Origin: Litoditis marina
Lineage: Eukaryota; Nematoda; Chromadorea; Rhabditida; Rhabditidae
NCBI GenBank assembly: GCA_964036275.1
Contig: OZ038433.1
Location: 37,915,336 to 37,979,335 of the forward strand
DNA length: 64,000 nt
Direction: 5' to 3'
Part shown: positions 1-14,963 of the stretch, piece by piece
Layout: each line of letters opens with the position of its first letter
Numbering within the stretch: position 1 is the stretch's first letter
Notes under the pieces: generated by a model
Told to the model about the DNA's origin: nothing
Seen by the model: only the letters and a program-made list of their open reading frames with translations
The model's database searches: none
Program-made: the position numbers and the translations under genes

Positions 1-3000
1 TTTGCTCGATTCTGATGAGATGACTTAATTATATTGACCCGTTCTATTTTTCCTGTATCACATAGGACCGTAAAGCACTCATGGAACCGACAGAAAGGCT
101 GTATATTTTTTTTGAAATTCGACCTCCCTAATACATAACTATAGTAAACTCTAAAGCGTGACACACTTTTGTCGAGTTATTGTCTTCAGACCTCGCTACC
201 AGCTATGTTTTTGGGAGTAATGTAAGTAGGCAGTAGGCCTGGACGTAACCTACATCAAGTTGTGTTTAAGGACAATGTACAGTTCGAAAGTCAGCTGATT
301 TTCGTCCTCATTCTAACTTGTGTAAATTACCGCTACATTTGTCTACTTTGATTCTGAGGACACCACACTACGCACAAGATCACGGGGAATCCGAATTTCA
401 TAACTAGAAGTTTGTAGCTTCAAAGAGAACAAAGTTACAGCTGTTTGAAAATTGACCAAATTCCCTACATTTTTGCTCGATTCTGATGAGATGACTTAAT
501 TATATTGACCCGTTCTATTTTTCCTGTATCACATAGGACCGTAAAGCACTCATGGAACCGACAGAAAGGCTGTATATTTTTTTTGAAATTCGACCTCCCT
601 AATACATAACTATAGTAAACTCTAAAGCGTGACACACTTTTGTCGAGTTATTGTCTTCAGACCTCGCTACCAGCTATGTTTTTGGGAGTAATGTAAGTAG
701 GCAGTAGGCCTGGACGTAACCTACATCAAGTTGTGTTTAAGGACAATGTACAGTTCGAAAGTCAGCTGATTTTCGTCCTCATTCTAACTTGTGTAAATTA
801 CCGCTACATTTGTCTACTTTGATTCTGAGGACACCACACTACGCACAAGATCACGGGGAATCCGAATTTCATAACTAGAAGTTTGTAGCTTCAAAGAGAA
901 CAAAGTTACAGCTGTTTGAAAATTGACCAAATTCCCTACATTTTTGCTCGATTCTGATGAGATGACTTAATTATATTGACCCGTTCTATTTTTCCTGTAT
1001 CACATAGGACCGTAAAGCACTCATGGAACCGACAGAAAGGCTGTATATTTTTTTTGAAATTCGACCTCCCTAATACATAACTATAGTAAACTCTAAAGCG
1101 TGACACACTTTTGTCGAGTTATTGTCTTCAGACCTCGCTACCAGCTATGTTTTTGGGAGTAATGTAAGTAGGCAGTAGGCCTGGACGTAACCTACATCAA
1201 GTTGTGTTTAAGGACAATGTACAGTTCGAAAGTCAGCTGATTTTCGTCCTCATTCTAACTTGTGTAAATTACCGCTACATTTGTCTACTTTGATTCTGAG
1301 GACACCACACTACGCACAAGATCACGGGGAATCCGAATTTCATAACTAGAAGTTTGTAGCTTCAAAGAGAACAAAGTTACAGCTGTTTGAAAATTGACCA
1401 AATTCCCTACATTTTTGCTCGATTCTGATGAGATGACTTAATTATATTGACCCGTTCTATTTTTCCTGTATCACATAGGACCGTAAAGCACTCATGGAAC
1501 CGACAGAAAGGCTGTATATTTTTTTTGAAATTCGACCTCCCTAATACATAACTATAGTAAACTCTAAAGCGTGACACACTTTTGTCGAGTTATTGTCTTC
1601 AGACCTCGCTACCAGCTATGTTTTTGGGAGTAATGTAAGTAGGCAGTAGGCCTGGACGTAACCTACATCAAGTTGTGTTTAAGGACAATGTACAGTTCGA
1701 AAGTCAGCTGATTTTCGTCCTCATTCTAACTTGTGTAAATTACCGCTACATTTGTCTACTTTGATTCTGAGGACACCACACTACGCACAAGATCACGGGG
1801 AATCCGAATTTCATAACTAGAAGTTTGTAGCTTCAAAGAGAACAAAGTTACAGCTGTTTGAAAATTGACCAAATTCCCTACATTTTTGCTCGATTCTGAT
1901 GAGATGACTTAATTATATTGACCCGTTCTATTTTTCCTGTATCACATAGGACCGTAAAGCACTCATGGAACCGACAGAAAGGCTGTATATTTTTTTTGAA
2001 ATTCGACCTCCCTAATACATAACTATAGTAAACTCTAAAGCGTGACACACTTTTGTCGAGTTATTGTCTTCAGACCTCGCTACCAGCTATGTTTTTGGGA
2101 GTAATGTAAGTAGGCAGTAGGCCTGGACGTAACCTACATCAAGTTGTGTTTAAGGACAATGTACAGTTCGAAAGTCAGCTGATTTTCGTCCTCATTCTAA
2201 CTTGTGTAAATTACCGCTACATTTGTCTACTTTGATTCTGAGGACACCACACTACGCACAAGATCACGGGGAATCCGAATTTCATAACTAGAAGTTTGTA
2301 GCTTCAAAGAGAACAAAGTTACAGCTGTTTGAAAATTGACCAAATTCCCTACATTTTTGCTCGATTCTGATGAGATGACTTAATTATATTGACCCGTTCT
2401 ATTTTTCCTGTATCACATAGGACCGTAAAGCACTCATGGAACCGACAGAAAGGCTGTATATTTTTTTTGAAATTCGACCTCCCTAATACATAACTATAGT
2501 AAACTCTAAAGCGTGACACACTTTTGTCGAGTTATTGTCTTCAGACCTCGCTACCAGCTATGTTTTTGGGAGTAATGTAAGTAGGCAGTAGGCCTGGACG
2601 TAACCTACATCAAGTTGTGTTTAAGGACAATGTACAGTTCGAAAGTCAGCTGATTTTCGTCCTCATTCTAACTTGTGTAAATTACCGCTACATTTGTCTA
2701 CTTTGATTCTGAGGACACCACACTACGCACAAGATCACGGGGAATCCGAATTTCATAACTAGAAGTTTGTAGCTTCAAAGAGAACAAAGTTACAGCTGTT
2801 TGAAAATTGACCAAATTCCCTACATTTTTGCTCGATTCTGATGAGATGACTTAATTATATTGACCCGTTCTATTTTTCCTGTATCACATAGGACCGTAAA
2901 GCACTCATGGAACCGACAGAAAGGCTGTATATTTTTTTTGAAATTCGACCTCCCTAATACATAACTATAGTAAACTCTAAAGCGTGACACACTTTTGTCG

Positions 3001-6000
3001 AGTTATTGTCTTCAGACCTCGCTACCAGCTATGTTTTTGGGAGTAATGTAAGTAGGCAGTAGGCCTGGACGTAACCTACATCAAGTTGTGTTTAAGGACA
3101 ATGTACAGTTCGAAAGTCAGCTGATTTTCGTCCTCATTCTAACTTGTGTAAATTACCGCTACATTTGTCTACTTTGATTCTGAGGACACCACACTACGCA
3201 CAAGATCACGGGGAATCCGAATTTCATAACTAGAAGTTTGTAGCTTCAAAGAGAACAAAGTTACAGCTGTTTGAAAATTGACCAAATTCCCTACATTTTT
3301 GCTCGATTCTGATGAGATGACTTAATTATATTGACCCGTTCTATTTTTCCTGTATCACATAGGACCGTAAAGCACTCATGGAACCGACAGAAAGGCTGTA
3401 TATTTTTTTTGAAATTCGACCTCCCTAATACATAACTATAGTAAACTCTAAAGCGTGACACACTTTTGTCGAGTTATTGTCTTCAGACCTCGCTACCAGC
3501 TATGTTTTTGGGAGTAATGTAAGTAGGCAGTAGGCCTGGACGTAACCTACATCAAGTTGTGTTTAAGGACAATGTACAGTTCGAAAGTCAGCTGATTTTC
3601 GTCCTCATTCTAACTTGTGTAAATTACCGCTACATTTGTCTACTTTGATTCTGAGGACACCACACTACGCACAAGATCACGGGGAATCCGAATTTCATAA
3701 CTAGAAGTTTGTAGCTTCAAAGAGAACAAAGTTACAGCTGTTTGAAAATTGACCAAATTCCCTACATTTTTGCTCGATTCTGATGAGATGACTTAATTAT
3801 ATTGACCCGTTCTATTTTTCCTGTATCACATAGGACCGTAAAGCACTCATGGAACCGACAGAAAGGCTGTATATTTTTTTTGAAATTCGACCTCCCTAAT
3901 ACATAACTATAGTAAACTCTAAAGCGTGACACACTTTTGTCGAGTTATTGTCTTCAGACCTCGCTACCAGCTATGTTTTTGGGAGTAATGTAAGTAGGCA
4001 GTAGGCCTGGACGTAACCTACATCAAGTTGTGTTTAAGGACAATGTACAGTTCGAAAGTCAGCTGATTTTCGTCCTCATTCTAACTTGTGTAAATTACCG
4101 CTACATTTGTCTACTTTGATTCTGAGGACACCACACTACGCACAAGATCACGGGGAATCCGAATTTCATAACTAGAAGTTTGTAGCTTCAAAGAGAACAA
4201 AGTTACAGCTGTTTGAAAATTGACCAAATTCCCTACATTTTTGCTCGATTCTGATGAGATGACTTAATTATATTGACCCGTTCTATTTTTCCTGTATCAC
4301 ATAGGACCGTAAAGCACTCATGGAACCGACAGAAAGGCTGTATATTTTTTTTGAAATTCGACCTCCCTAATACATAACTATAGTAAACTCTAAAGCGTGA
4401 CACACTTTTGTCGAGTTATTGTCTTCAGACCTCGCTACCAGCTATGTTTTTGGGAGTAATGTAAGTAGGCAGTAGGCCTGGACGTAACCTACATCAAGTT
4501 GTGTTTAAGGACAATGTACAGTTCGAAAGTCAGCTGATTTTCGTCCTCATTCTAACTTGTGTAAATTACCGCTACATTTGTCTACTTTGATTCTGAGGAC
4601 ACCACACTACGCACAAGATCACGGGGAATCCGAATTTCATAACTAGAAGTTTGTAGCTTCAAAGAGAACAAAGTTACAGCTGTTTGAAAATTGACCAAAT
4701 TCCCTACATTTTTGCTCGATTCTGATGAGATGACTTAATTATATTGACCCGTTCTATTTTTCCTGTATCACATAGGACCGTAAAGCACTCATGGAACCGA
4801 CAGAAAGGCTGTATATTTTTTTTGAAATTCGACCTCCCTAATACATAACTATAGTAAACTCTAAAGCGTGACACACTTTTGTCGAGTTATTGTCTTCAGA
4901 CCTCGCTACCAGCTATGTTTTTGGGAGTAATGTAAGTAGGCAGTAGGCCTGGACGTAACCTACATCAAGTTGTGTTTAAGGACAATGTACAGTTCGAAAG
5001 TCAGCTGATTTTCGTCCTCATTCTAACTTGTGTAAATTACCGCTACATTTGTCTACTTTGATTCTGAGGACACCACACTACGCACAAGATCACGGGGAAT
5101 CCGAATTTCATAACTAGAAGTTTGTAGCTTCAAAGAGAACAAAGTTACAGCTGTTTGAAAATTGACCAAATTCCCTACATTTTTGCTCGATTCTGATGAG
5201 ATGACTTAATTATATTGACCCGTTCTATTTTTCCTGTATCACATAGGACCGTAAAGCACTCATGGAACCGACAGAAAGGCTGTATATTTTTTTTGAAATT
5301 CGACCTCCCTAATACATAACTATAGTAAACTCTAAAGCGTGACACACTTTTGTCGAGTTATTGTCTTCAGACCTCGCTACCAGCTATGTTTTTGGGAGTA
5401 ATGTAAGTAGGCAGTAGGCCTGGACGTAACCTACATCAAGTTGTGTTTAAGGACAATGTACAGTTCGAAAGTCAGCTGATTTTCGTCCTCATTCTAACTT
5501 GTGTAAATTACCGCTACATTTGTCTACTTTGATTCTGAGGACACCACACTACGCACAAGATCACGGGGAATCCGAATTTCATAACTAGAAGTTTGTAGCT
5601 TCAAAGAGAACAAAGTTACAGCTGTTTGAAAATTGACCAAATTCCCTACATTTTTGCTCGATTCTGATGAGATGACTTAATTATATTGACCCGTTCTATT
5701 TTTCCTGTATCACATAGGACCGTAAAGCACTCATGGAACCGACAGAAAGGCTGTATATTTTTTTTGAAATTCGACCTCCCTAATACATAACTATAGTAAA
5801 CTCTAAAGCGTGACACACTTTTGTCGAGTTATTGTCTTCAGACCTCGCTACCAGCTATGTTTTTGGGAGTAATGTAAGTAGGCAGTAGGCCTGGACGTAA
5901 CCTACATCAAGTTGTGTTTAAGGACAATGTACAGTTCGAAAGTCAGCTGATTTTCGTCCTCATTCTAACTTGTGTAAATTACCGCTACATTTGTCTACTT

Positions 6001-9000
6001 TGATTCTGAGGACACCACACTACGCACAAGATCACGGGGAATCCGAATTTCATAACTAGAAGTTTGTAGCTTCAAAGAGAACAAAGTTACAGCTGTTTGA
6101 AAATTGACCAAATTCCCTACATTTTTGCTCGATTCTGATGAGATGACTTAATTATATTGACCCGTTCTATTTTTCCTGTATCACATAGGACCGTAAAGCA
6201 CTCATGGAACCGACAGAAAGGCTGTATATTTTTTTTGAAATTCGACCTCCCTAATACATAACTATAGTAAACTCTAAAGCGTGACACACTTTTGTCGAGT
6301 TATTGTCTTCAGACCTCGCTACCAGCTATGTTTTTGGGAGTAATGTAAGTAGGCAGTAGGCCTGGACGTAACCTACATCAAGTTGTGTTTAAGGACAATG
6401 TACAGTTCGAAAGTCAGCTGATTTTCGTCCTCATTCTAACTTGTGTAAATTACCGCTACATTTGTCTACTTTGATTCTGAGGACACCACACTACGCACAA
6501 GATCACGGGGAATCCGAATTTCATAACTAGAAGTTTGTAGCTTCAAAGAGAACAAAGTTACAGCTGTTTGAAAATTGACCAAATTCCCTACATTTTTGCT
6601 CGATTCTGATGAGATGACTTAATTATATTGACCCGTTCTATTTTTCCTGTATCACATAGGACCGTAAAGCACTCATGGAACCGACAGAAAGGCTGTATAT
6701 TTTTTTTGAAATTCGACCTCCCTAATACATAACTATAGTAAACTCTAAAGCGTGACACACTTTTGTCGAGTTATTGTCTTCAGACCTCGCTACCAGCTAT
6801 GTTTTTGGGAGTAATGTAAGTAGGCAGTAGGCCTGGACGTAACCTACATCAAGTTGTGTTTAAGGACAATGTACAGTTCGAAAGTCAGCTGATTTTCGTC
6901 CTCATTCTAACTTGTGTAAATTACCGCTACATTTGTCTACTTTGATTCTGAGGACACCACACTACGCACAAGATCACGGGGAATCCGAATTTCATAACTA
7001 GAAGTTTGTAGCTTCAAAGAGAACAAAGTTACAGCTGTTTGAAAATTGACCAAATTCCCTACATTTTTGCTCGATTCTGATGAGATGACTTAATTATATT
7101 GACCCGTTCTATTTTTCCTGTATCACATAGGACCGTAAAGCACTCATGGAACCGACAGAAAGGCTGTATATTTTTTTTGAAATTCGACCTCCCTAATACA
7201 TAACTATAGTAAACTCTAAAGCGTGACACACTTTTGTCGAGTTATTGTCTTCAGACCTCGCTACCAGCTATGTTTTTGGGAGTAATGTAAGTAGGCAGTA
7301 GGCCTGGACGTAACCTACATCAAGTTGTGTTTAAGGACAATGTACAGTTCGAAAGTCAGCTGATTTTCGTCCTCATTCTAACTTGTGTAAATTACCGCTA
7401 CATTTGTCTACTTTGATTCTGAGGACACCACACTACGCACAAGATCACGGGGAATCCGAATTTCATAACTAGAAGTTTGTAGCTTCAAAGAGAACAAAGT
7501 TACAGCTGTTTGAAAATTGACCAAATTCCCTACATTTTTGCTCGATTCTGATGAGATGACTTAATTATATTGACCCGTTCTATTTTTCCTGTATCACATA
7601 GGACCGTAAAGCACTCATGGAACCGACAGAAAGGCTGTATATTTTTTTTGAAATTCGACCTCCCTAATACATAACTATAGTAAACTCTAAAGCGTGACAC
7701 ACTTTTGTCGAGTTATTGTCTTCAGACCTCGCTACCAGCTATGTTTTTGGGAGTAATGTAAGTAGGCAGTAGGCCTGGACGTAACCTACATCAAGTTGTG
7801 TTTAAGGACAATGTACAGTTCGAAAGTCAGCTGATTTTCGTCCTCATTCTAACTTGTGTAAATTACCGCTACATTTGTCTACTTTGATTCTGAGGACACC
7901 ACACTACGCACAAGATCACGGGGAATCCGAATTTCATAACTAGAAGTTTGTAGCTTCAAAGAGAACAAAGTTACAGCTGTTTGAAAATTGACCAAATTCC
8001 CTACATTTTTGCTCGATTCTGATGAGATGACTTAATTATATTGACCCGTTCTATTTTTCCTGTATCACATAGGACCGTAAAGCACTCATGGAACCGACAG
8101 AAAGGCTGTATATTTTTTTTGAAATTCGACCTCCCTAATACATAACTATAGTAAACTCTAAAGCGTGACACACTTTTGTCGAGTTATTGTCTTCAGACCT
8201 CGCTACCAGCTATGTTTTTGGGAGTAATGTAAGTAGGCAGTAGGCCTGGACGTAACCTACATCAAGTTGTGTTTAAGGACAATGTACAGTTCGAAAGTCA
8301 GCTGATTTTCGTCCTCATTCTAACTTGTGTAAATTACCGCTACATTTGTCTACTTTGATTCTGAGGACACCACACTACGCACAAGATCACGGGGAATCCG
8401 AATTTCATAACTAGAAGTTTGTAGCTTCAAAGAGAACAAAGTTACAGCTGTTTGAAAATTGACCAAATTCCCTACATTTTTGCTCGATTCTGATGAGATG
8501 ACTTAATTATATTGACCCGTTCTATTTTTCCTGTATCACATAGGACCGTAAAGCACTCATGGAACCGACAGAAAGGCTGTATATTTTTTTTGAAATTCGA
8601 CCTCCCTAATACATAACTATAGTAAACTCTAAAGCGTGACACACTTTTGTCGAGTTATTGTCTTCAGACCTCGCTACCAGCTATGTTTTTGGGAGTAATG
8701 TAAGTAGGCAGTAGGCCTGGACGTAACCTACATCAAGTTGTGTTTAAGGACAATGTACAGTTCGAAAGTCAGCTGATTTTCGTCCTCATTCTAACTTGTG
8801 TAAATTACCGCTACATTTGTCTACTTTGATTCTGAGGACACCACACTACGCACAAGATCACGGGGAATCCGAATTTCATAACTAGAAGTTTGTAGCTTCA
8901 AAGAGAACAAAGTTACAGCTGTTTGAAAATTGACCAAATTCCCTACATTTTTGCTCGATTCTGATGAGATGACTTAATTATATTGACCCGTTCTATTTTT

Positions 9001-12000
9001 CCTGTATCACATAGGACCGTAAAGCACTCATGGAACCGACAGAAAGGCTGTATATTTTTTTTGAAATTCGACCTCCCTAATACATAACTATAGTAAACTC
9101 TAAAGCGTGACACACTTTTGTCGAGTTATTGTCTTCAGACCTCGCTACCAGCTATGTTTTTGGGAGTAATGTAAGTAGGCAGTAGGCCTGGACGTAACCT
9201 ACATCAAGTTGTGTTTAAGGACAATGTACAGTTCGAAAGTCAGCTGATTTTCGTCCTCATTCTAACTTGTGTAAATTACCGCTACATTTGTCTACTTTGA
9301 TTCTGAGGACACCACACTACGCACAAGATCACGGGGAATCCGAATTTCATAACTAGAAGTTTGTAGCTTCAAAGAGAACAAAGTTACAGCTGTTTGAAAA
9401 TTGACCAAATTCCCTACATTTTTGCTCGATTCTGATGAGATGACTTAATTATATTGACCCGTTCTATTTTTCCTGTATCACATAGGACCGTAAAGCACTC
9501 ATGGAACCGACAGAAAGGCTGTATATTTTTTTTGAAATTCGACCTCCCTAATACATAACTATAGTAAACTCTAAAGCGTGACACACTTTTGTCGAGTTAT
9601 TGTCTTCAGACCTCGCTACCAGCTATGTTTTTGGGAGTAATGTAAGTAGGCAGTAGGCCTGGACGTAACCTACATCAAGTTGTGTTTAAGGACAATGTAC
9701 AGTTCGAAAGTCAGCTGATTTTCGTCCTCATTCTAACTTGTGTAAATTACCGCTACATTTGTCTACTTTGATTCTGAGGACACCACACTACGCACAAGAT
9801 CACGGGGAATCCGAATTTCATAACTAGAAGTTTGTAGCTTCAAAGAGAACAAAGTTACAGCTGTTTGAAAATTGACCAAATTCCCTACATTTTTGCTCGA
9901 TTCTGATGAGATGACTTAATTATATTGACCCGTTCTATTTTTCCTGTATCACATAGGACCGTAAAGCACTCATGGAACCGACAGAAAGGCTGTATATTTT
10001 TTTTGAAATTCGACCTCCCTAATACATAACTATAGTAAACTCTAAAGCGTGACACACTTTTGTCGAGTTATTGTCTTCAGACCTCGCTACCAGCTATGTT
10101 TTTGGGAGTAATGTAAGTAGGCAGTAGGCCTGGACGTAACCTACATCAAGTTGTGTTTAAGGACAATGTACAGTTCGAAAGTCAGCTGATTTTCGTCCTC
10201 ATTCTAACTTGTGTAAATTACCGCTACATTTGTCTACTTTGATTCTGAGGACACCACACTACGCACAAGATCACGGGGAATCCGAATTTCATAACTAGAA
10301 GTTTGTAGCTTCAAAGAGAACAAAGTTACAGCTGTTTGAAAATTGACCAAATTCCCTACATTTTTGCTCGATTCTGATGAGATGACTTAATTATATTGAC
10401 CCGTTCTATTTTTCCTGTATCACATAGGACCGTAAAGCACTCATGGAACCGACAGAAAGGCTGTATATTTTTTTTGAAATTCGACCTCCCTAATACATAA
10501 CTATAGTAAACTCTAAAGCGTGACACACTTTTGTCGAGTTATTGTCTTCAGACCTCGCTACCAGCTATGTTTTTGGGAGTAATGTAAGTAGGCAGTAGGC
10601 CTGGACGTAACCTACATCAAGTTGTGTTTAAGGACAATGTACAGTTCGAAAGTCAGCTGATTTTCGTCCTCATTCTAACTTGTGTAAATTACCGCTACAT
10701 TTGTCTACTTTGATTCTGAGGACACCACACTACGCACAAGATCACGGGGAATCCGAATTTCATAACTAGAAGTTTGTAGCTTCAAAGAGAACAAAGTTAC
10801 AGCTGTTTGAAAATTGACCAAATTCCCTACATTTTTGCTCGATTCTGATGAGATGACTTAATTATATTGACCCGTTCTATTTTTCCTGTATCACATAGGA
10901 CCGTAAAGCACTCATGGAACCGACAGAAAGGCTGTATATTTTTTTTGAAATTCGACCTCCCTAATACATAACTATAGTAAACTCTAAAGCGTGACACACT
11001 TTTGTCGAGTTATTGTCTTCAGACCTCGCTACCAGCTATGTTTTTGGGAGTAATGTAAGTAGGCAGTAGGCCTGGACGTAACCTACATCAAGTTGTGTTT
11101 AAGGACAATGTACAGTTCGAAAGTCAGCTGATTTTCGTCCTCATTCTAACTTGTGTAAATTACCGCTACATTTGTCTACTTTGATTCTGAGGACACCACA
11201 CTACGCACAAGATCACGGGGAATCCGAATTTCATAACTAGAAGTTTGTAGCTTCAAAGAGAACAAAGTTACAGCTGTTTGAAAATTGACCAAATTCCCTA
11301 CATTTTTGCTCGATTCTGATGAGATGACTTAATTATATTGACCCGTTCTATTTTTCCTGTATCACATAGGACCGTAAAGCACTCATGGAACCGACAGAAA
11401 GGCTGTATATTTTTTTTGAAATTCGACCTCCCTAATACATAACTATAGTAAACTCTAAAGCGTGACACACTTTTGTCGAGTTATTGTCTTCAGACCTCGC
11501 TACCAGCTATGTTTTTGGGAGTAATGTAAGTAGGCAGTAGGCCTGGACGTAACCTACATCAAGTTGTGTTTAAGGACAATGTACAGTTCGAAAGTCAGCT
11601 GATTTTCGTCCTCATTCTAACTTGTGTAAATTACCGCTACATTTGTCTACTTTGATTCTGAGGACACCACACTACGCACAAGATCACGGGGAATCCGAAT
11701 TTCATAACTAGAAGTTTGTAGCTTCAAAGAGAACAAAGTTACAGCTGTTTGAAAATTGACCAAATTCCCTACATTTTTGCTCGATTCTGATGAGATGACT
11801 TAATTATATTGACCCGTTCTATTTTTCCTGTATCACATAGGACCGTAAAGCACTCATGGAACCGACAGAAAGGCTGTATATTTTTTTTGAAATTCGACCT
11901 CCCTAATACATAACTATAGTAAACTCTAAAGCGTGACACACTTTTGTCGAGTTATTGTCTTCAGACCTCGCTACCAGCTATGTTTTTGGGAGTAATGTAA

Positions 12001-13319
12001 GTAGGCAGTAGGCCTGGACGTAACCTACATCAAGTTGTGTTTAAGGACAATGTACAGTTCGAAAGTCAGCTGATTTTCGTCCTCATTCTAACTTGTGTAA
12101 ATTACCGCTACATTTGTCTACTTTGATTCTGAGGACACCACACTACGCACAAGATCACGGGGAATCCGAATTTCATAACTAGAAGTTTGTAGCTTCAAAG
12201 AGAACAAAGTTACAGCTGTTTGAAAATTGACCAAATTCCCTACATTTTTGCTCGATTCTGATGAGATGACTTAATTATATTGACCCGTTCTATTTTTCCT
12301 GTATCACATAGGACCGTAAAGCACTCATGGAACCGACAGAAAGGCTGTATATTTTTTTTGAAATTCGACCTCCCTAATACATAACTATAGTAAACTCTAA
12401 AGCGTGACACACTTTTGTCGAGTTATTGTCTTCAGACCTCGCTACCAGCTATGTTTTTGGGAGTAATGTAAGTAGGCAGTAGGCCTGGACGTAACCTACA
12501 TCAAGTTGTGTTTAAGGACAATGTACAGTTCGAAAGTCAGCTGATTTTCGTCCTCATTCTAACTTGTGTAAATTACCGCTACATTTGTCTACTTTGATTC
12601 TGAGGACACCACACTACGCACAAGATCACGGGGAATCCGAATTTCATAACTAGAAGTTTGTAGCTTCAAAGAGAACAAAGTTACAGCTGTTTGAAAATTG
12701 ACCAAATTCCCTACATTTTTGCTCGATTCTGATGAGATGACTCAATTATATTGACCCGTTCTATTTTTCCTGTATCACATAGGACCGTAAAGCACTCATG
12801 GAACCGACAGAAAGGCTGTATATTTTTTTTGAAATTCGACCTCCCTAATACATAACTATAGTAAACTCTAAAGCGTGACACACTTTTGTCGAGTTATTGT
12901 CTTCAGACCTCGCTACCAGCTATGTTTTTGGGAGTAATGTAAGTAGGCAGTAGGCCTGGACGTAACCTACATCAAGTTGTGTTTAAGGACAATGTACAGT
13001 TCGAAAGTCAGCTGATTTTCGTCCTCATTCTAACTTGTGTAAATTACCGCTACATTTGTCTACTTTGATTCTGAGGACACCACACTACGCACAAGATCAC
13101 GGGGAATCCGAATTTCATAACTAGAAGTTTGTAGCTTCAAAAAGAACAAAGTTACAGCTGTTTGAAAATTGACCAAATTCCCTACATTTTTGCTCGATTC
13201 TGATGAGATGACTCAATTATATTGACCCGTTCTATTTTTCCTGTACAACATGAAACCGTAAAACACTCATGGAACCAACAGAAAGGCTGTATATTTTTTT
13301 TGAAATTCGACCTCCCTAA
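1..13319 (+). repeat. 471-bp satellite, block A
   Basis: A tandem array with a 471-bp period. Taking the monomer to start at TACATAACTATAG (first start at 132), there are 28 complete monomers from 132 to 13319 plus a 131-bp partial monomer at the left edge, so the array continues outside the window. By eye the monomers look identical until the last two: position 12743 changes T to C, and the final monomer (12849-13319) carries several differences near its 3' end (CAACATGAAACCG where the others have TCACATAGGACCG). The array stops exactly at a monomer boundary, CTAA, and the next base begins Helitron H1. No open frame or RNA gene is apparent. Confidence 0.97.
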
Positions 13320-14963
13320 TCACCTATACTATACCTAACAATATATACCTAACGTTTTTTCTCAACATTTCAGCTCGTCATTACATGTACGTATACCTTG
13401 AAGCCTTCTAATTAAATTTCGTCGCTAATTAGTGCTGCTTTTGATTTATTGATTTTTTATGATCATTTTTATGGACCCTACTCAGATTTCATGTGGCTGT
13501 AACTTGCCGGCCATGCGGCCGTGACCTTATTGCTTCCTAACATGAATACAACTCGGATGGGAAACAAAGTTGATGACAACAAAAAATCGATAACTTGATC
13601 TACCGCGAAGTTGACTTTAGGCGAAATCGATCTGAACCCCCTGTCTCCGACAAAAAATTTGACTCTATCGGCTCAAAACTCCTACCACGTATACTACATC
13701 AAAATCTAAGGATGTCTTTTGAAGGAATTTTCGTGATATTGATTTATCGATTTTTTACAATGGTTTTTATTTTGACCCAAAATTTTTTCATGGTGCACCA
13801 TTCACGAAGGACTCAACCAATTGTCATGAAATTCAGGGAGTGTGGATGATTCAAGAAATGGATATGACTTTCAATTGGACAAAATCGATAATATCGATTT
13901 ATTGATTAGTTATGAGAGGTGATAAAAATGAAAAAGTCAGTTCTGAAATTTTCAAAACGACTCAATGGTTACCGTATTTTGGGAATAAATACTACTGAAC
14001 AAAATAAGACTTTTCATCGTGGCGATTTTCGACTTCTCGATTTTAACGCAATTTATCGAGTGTTTTATGAACACTACTCAGATTTCATGTAGCTGTAACT
14101 TGCCGGCCATGCGGCCGTGACCTTAGTGCTTCCTAAGATGAATACAACTCGGATGGGAAACAAAGATGATGGTAACCAAAAATCGATAATATGATCTACC
14201 GCGAAGTTGACTTTAGGCGAAATCGATATGAACCCCCTGTCTCCGAGAAAAAATTTGGCCCGATCGGCTCAAAACTCCTACCATGTATACTACTTCAAAA
14301 TCTAAGGATGTCTTTTGGAGGAATTTCCGTGATATTGATTTATCGATTTTTTACAAAGGTTTTTATCTTGACCCCAAAATTTTTCGCTGTCCACCATTCA
14401 CGGGGGACTCAACCAATTGTCGTGAAACTCGTGTAGTGTGCTTGACTCAACAAATGACTATGACTTTCAATTGGACAAAATCAATAATATCGATTTATCG
14501 ATTAGTTAGAGAGTTGACTAAATGGAAAAGTGAAAATTCAAACTGCATCTATTCTTCCCAAATTTTCACATAGCACTTGGTATAGACCATGACGTCAAGT
14601 CCCAAAAGGATTTGAGTTCTAATAACGTTTGAAGCATTTTATTAACTATTTTATGTAAAAAACCCATTTTCATGGTATCTGTCCTGACAAGATGGCTGGA
14701 TGGAATTGAATCAAACTTGAGCAGTAGATCATATTTGATAAATAAATGGGACTTTCAATTGACAAAAATCGATAAAATCGATTTATTGATTAGTTATGAA
14801 AATTTGTAAAACTGAAAAATCTCAACATGTACAACTTTCAAAGACATCAAAGTAACTGTAAAAATGTTACAAACATAACAATTTCAAACATGACAAAGCC
14901 GCGGGGGTCTGGGGGGCACCCCCAGCTAGCGGGGTGCGCGGCGTCAGCCGCGCGACCCACTAG
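13320..14963 (+). mobile_element. Non-autonomous Helitron H1
   Basis: It starts TCACCTATACTATACC directly after the satellite CTAA and ends in the shared Helitron 3' module: a G-run/C-run hairpin, then a GCGCGGC/GCCGCGC stem with loop GTCA, then CCCACTAG. The next base is T, which opens H2. These are the diagnostic Helitron termini (5' TC, 3' hairpin plus CTRR, insertion between A and T). It contains a roughly 440-bp internal direct duplication (13478-13915 and 14074-14511, offset 596) and several copies of the ATCGATAATATCGAT motif. The short open frames inside follow the duplication and look non-coding. Confidence 0.88.
13478..14511 (+). repeat. 596-bp-offset internal duplication in H1
   Basis: The stretch beginning CTACTCAGATTTCATG at 13478 recurs at 14074 with scattered substitutions, and both copies run about 440 bp. 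The same module, further diverged, occurs in H2 (from about 15125), H8 (from about 32284), H12 and H15. It is therefore a shared building block of the non-coding elements and not a gene. The copies start an apparent frame at a TTG, not at ATG. Confidence 0.8.

Noticed and set aside
1..13319. Tandem array considered as a CRISPR or rDNA spacer
   Set aside because: The whole 471-bp unit repeats with no unique spacers, and no rRNA sequence is present. It is a satellite.
13595..13849. 84-codon ORF repeated at 14191 and 15240
   Set aside because: It begins at TTG, is low in complexity, drifts freely between copies and sits in a shared non-coding Helitron module.
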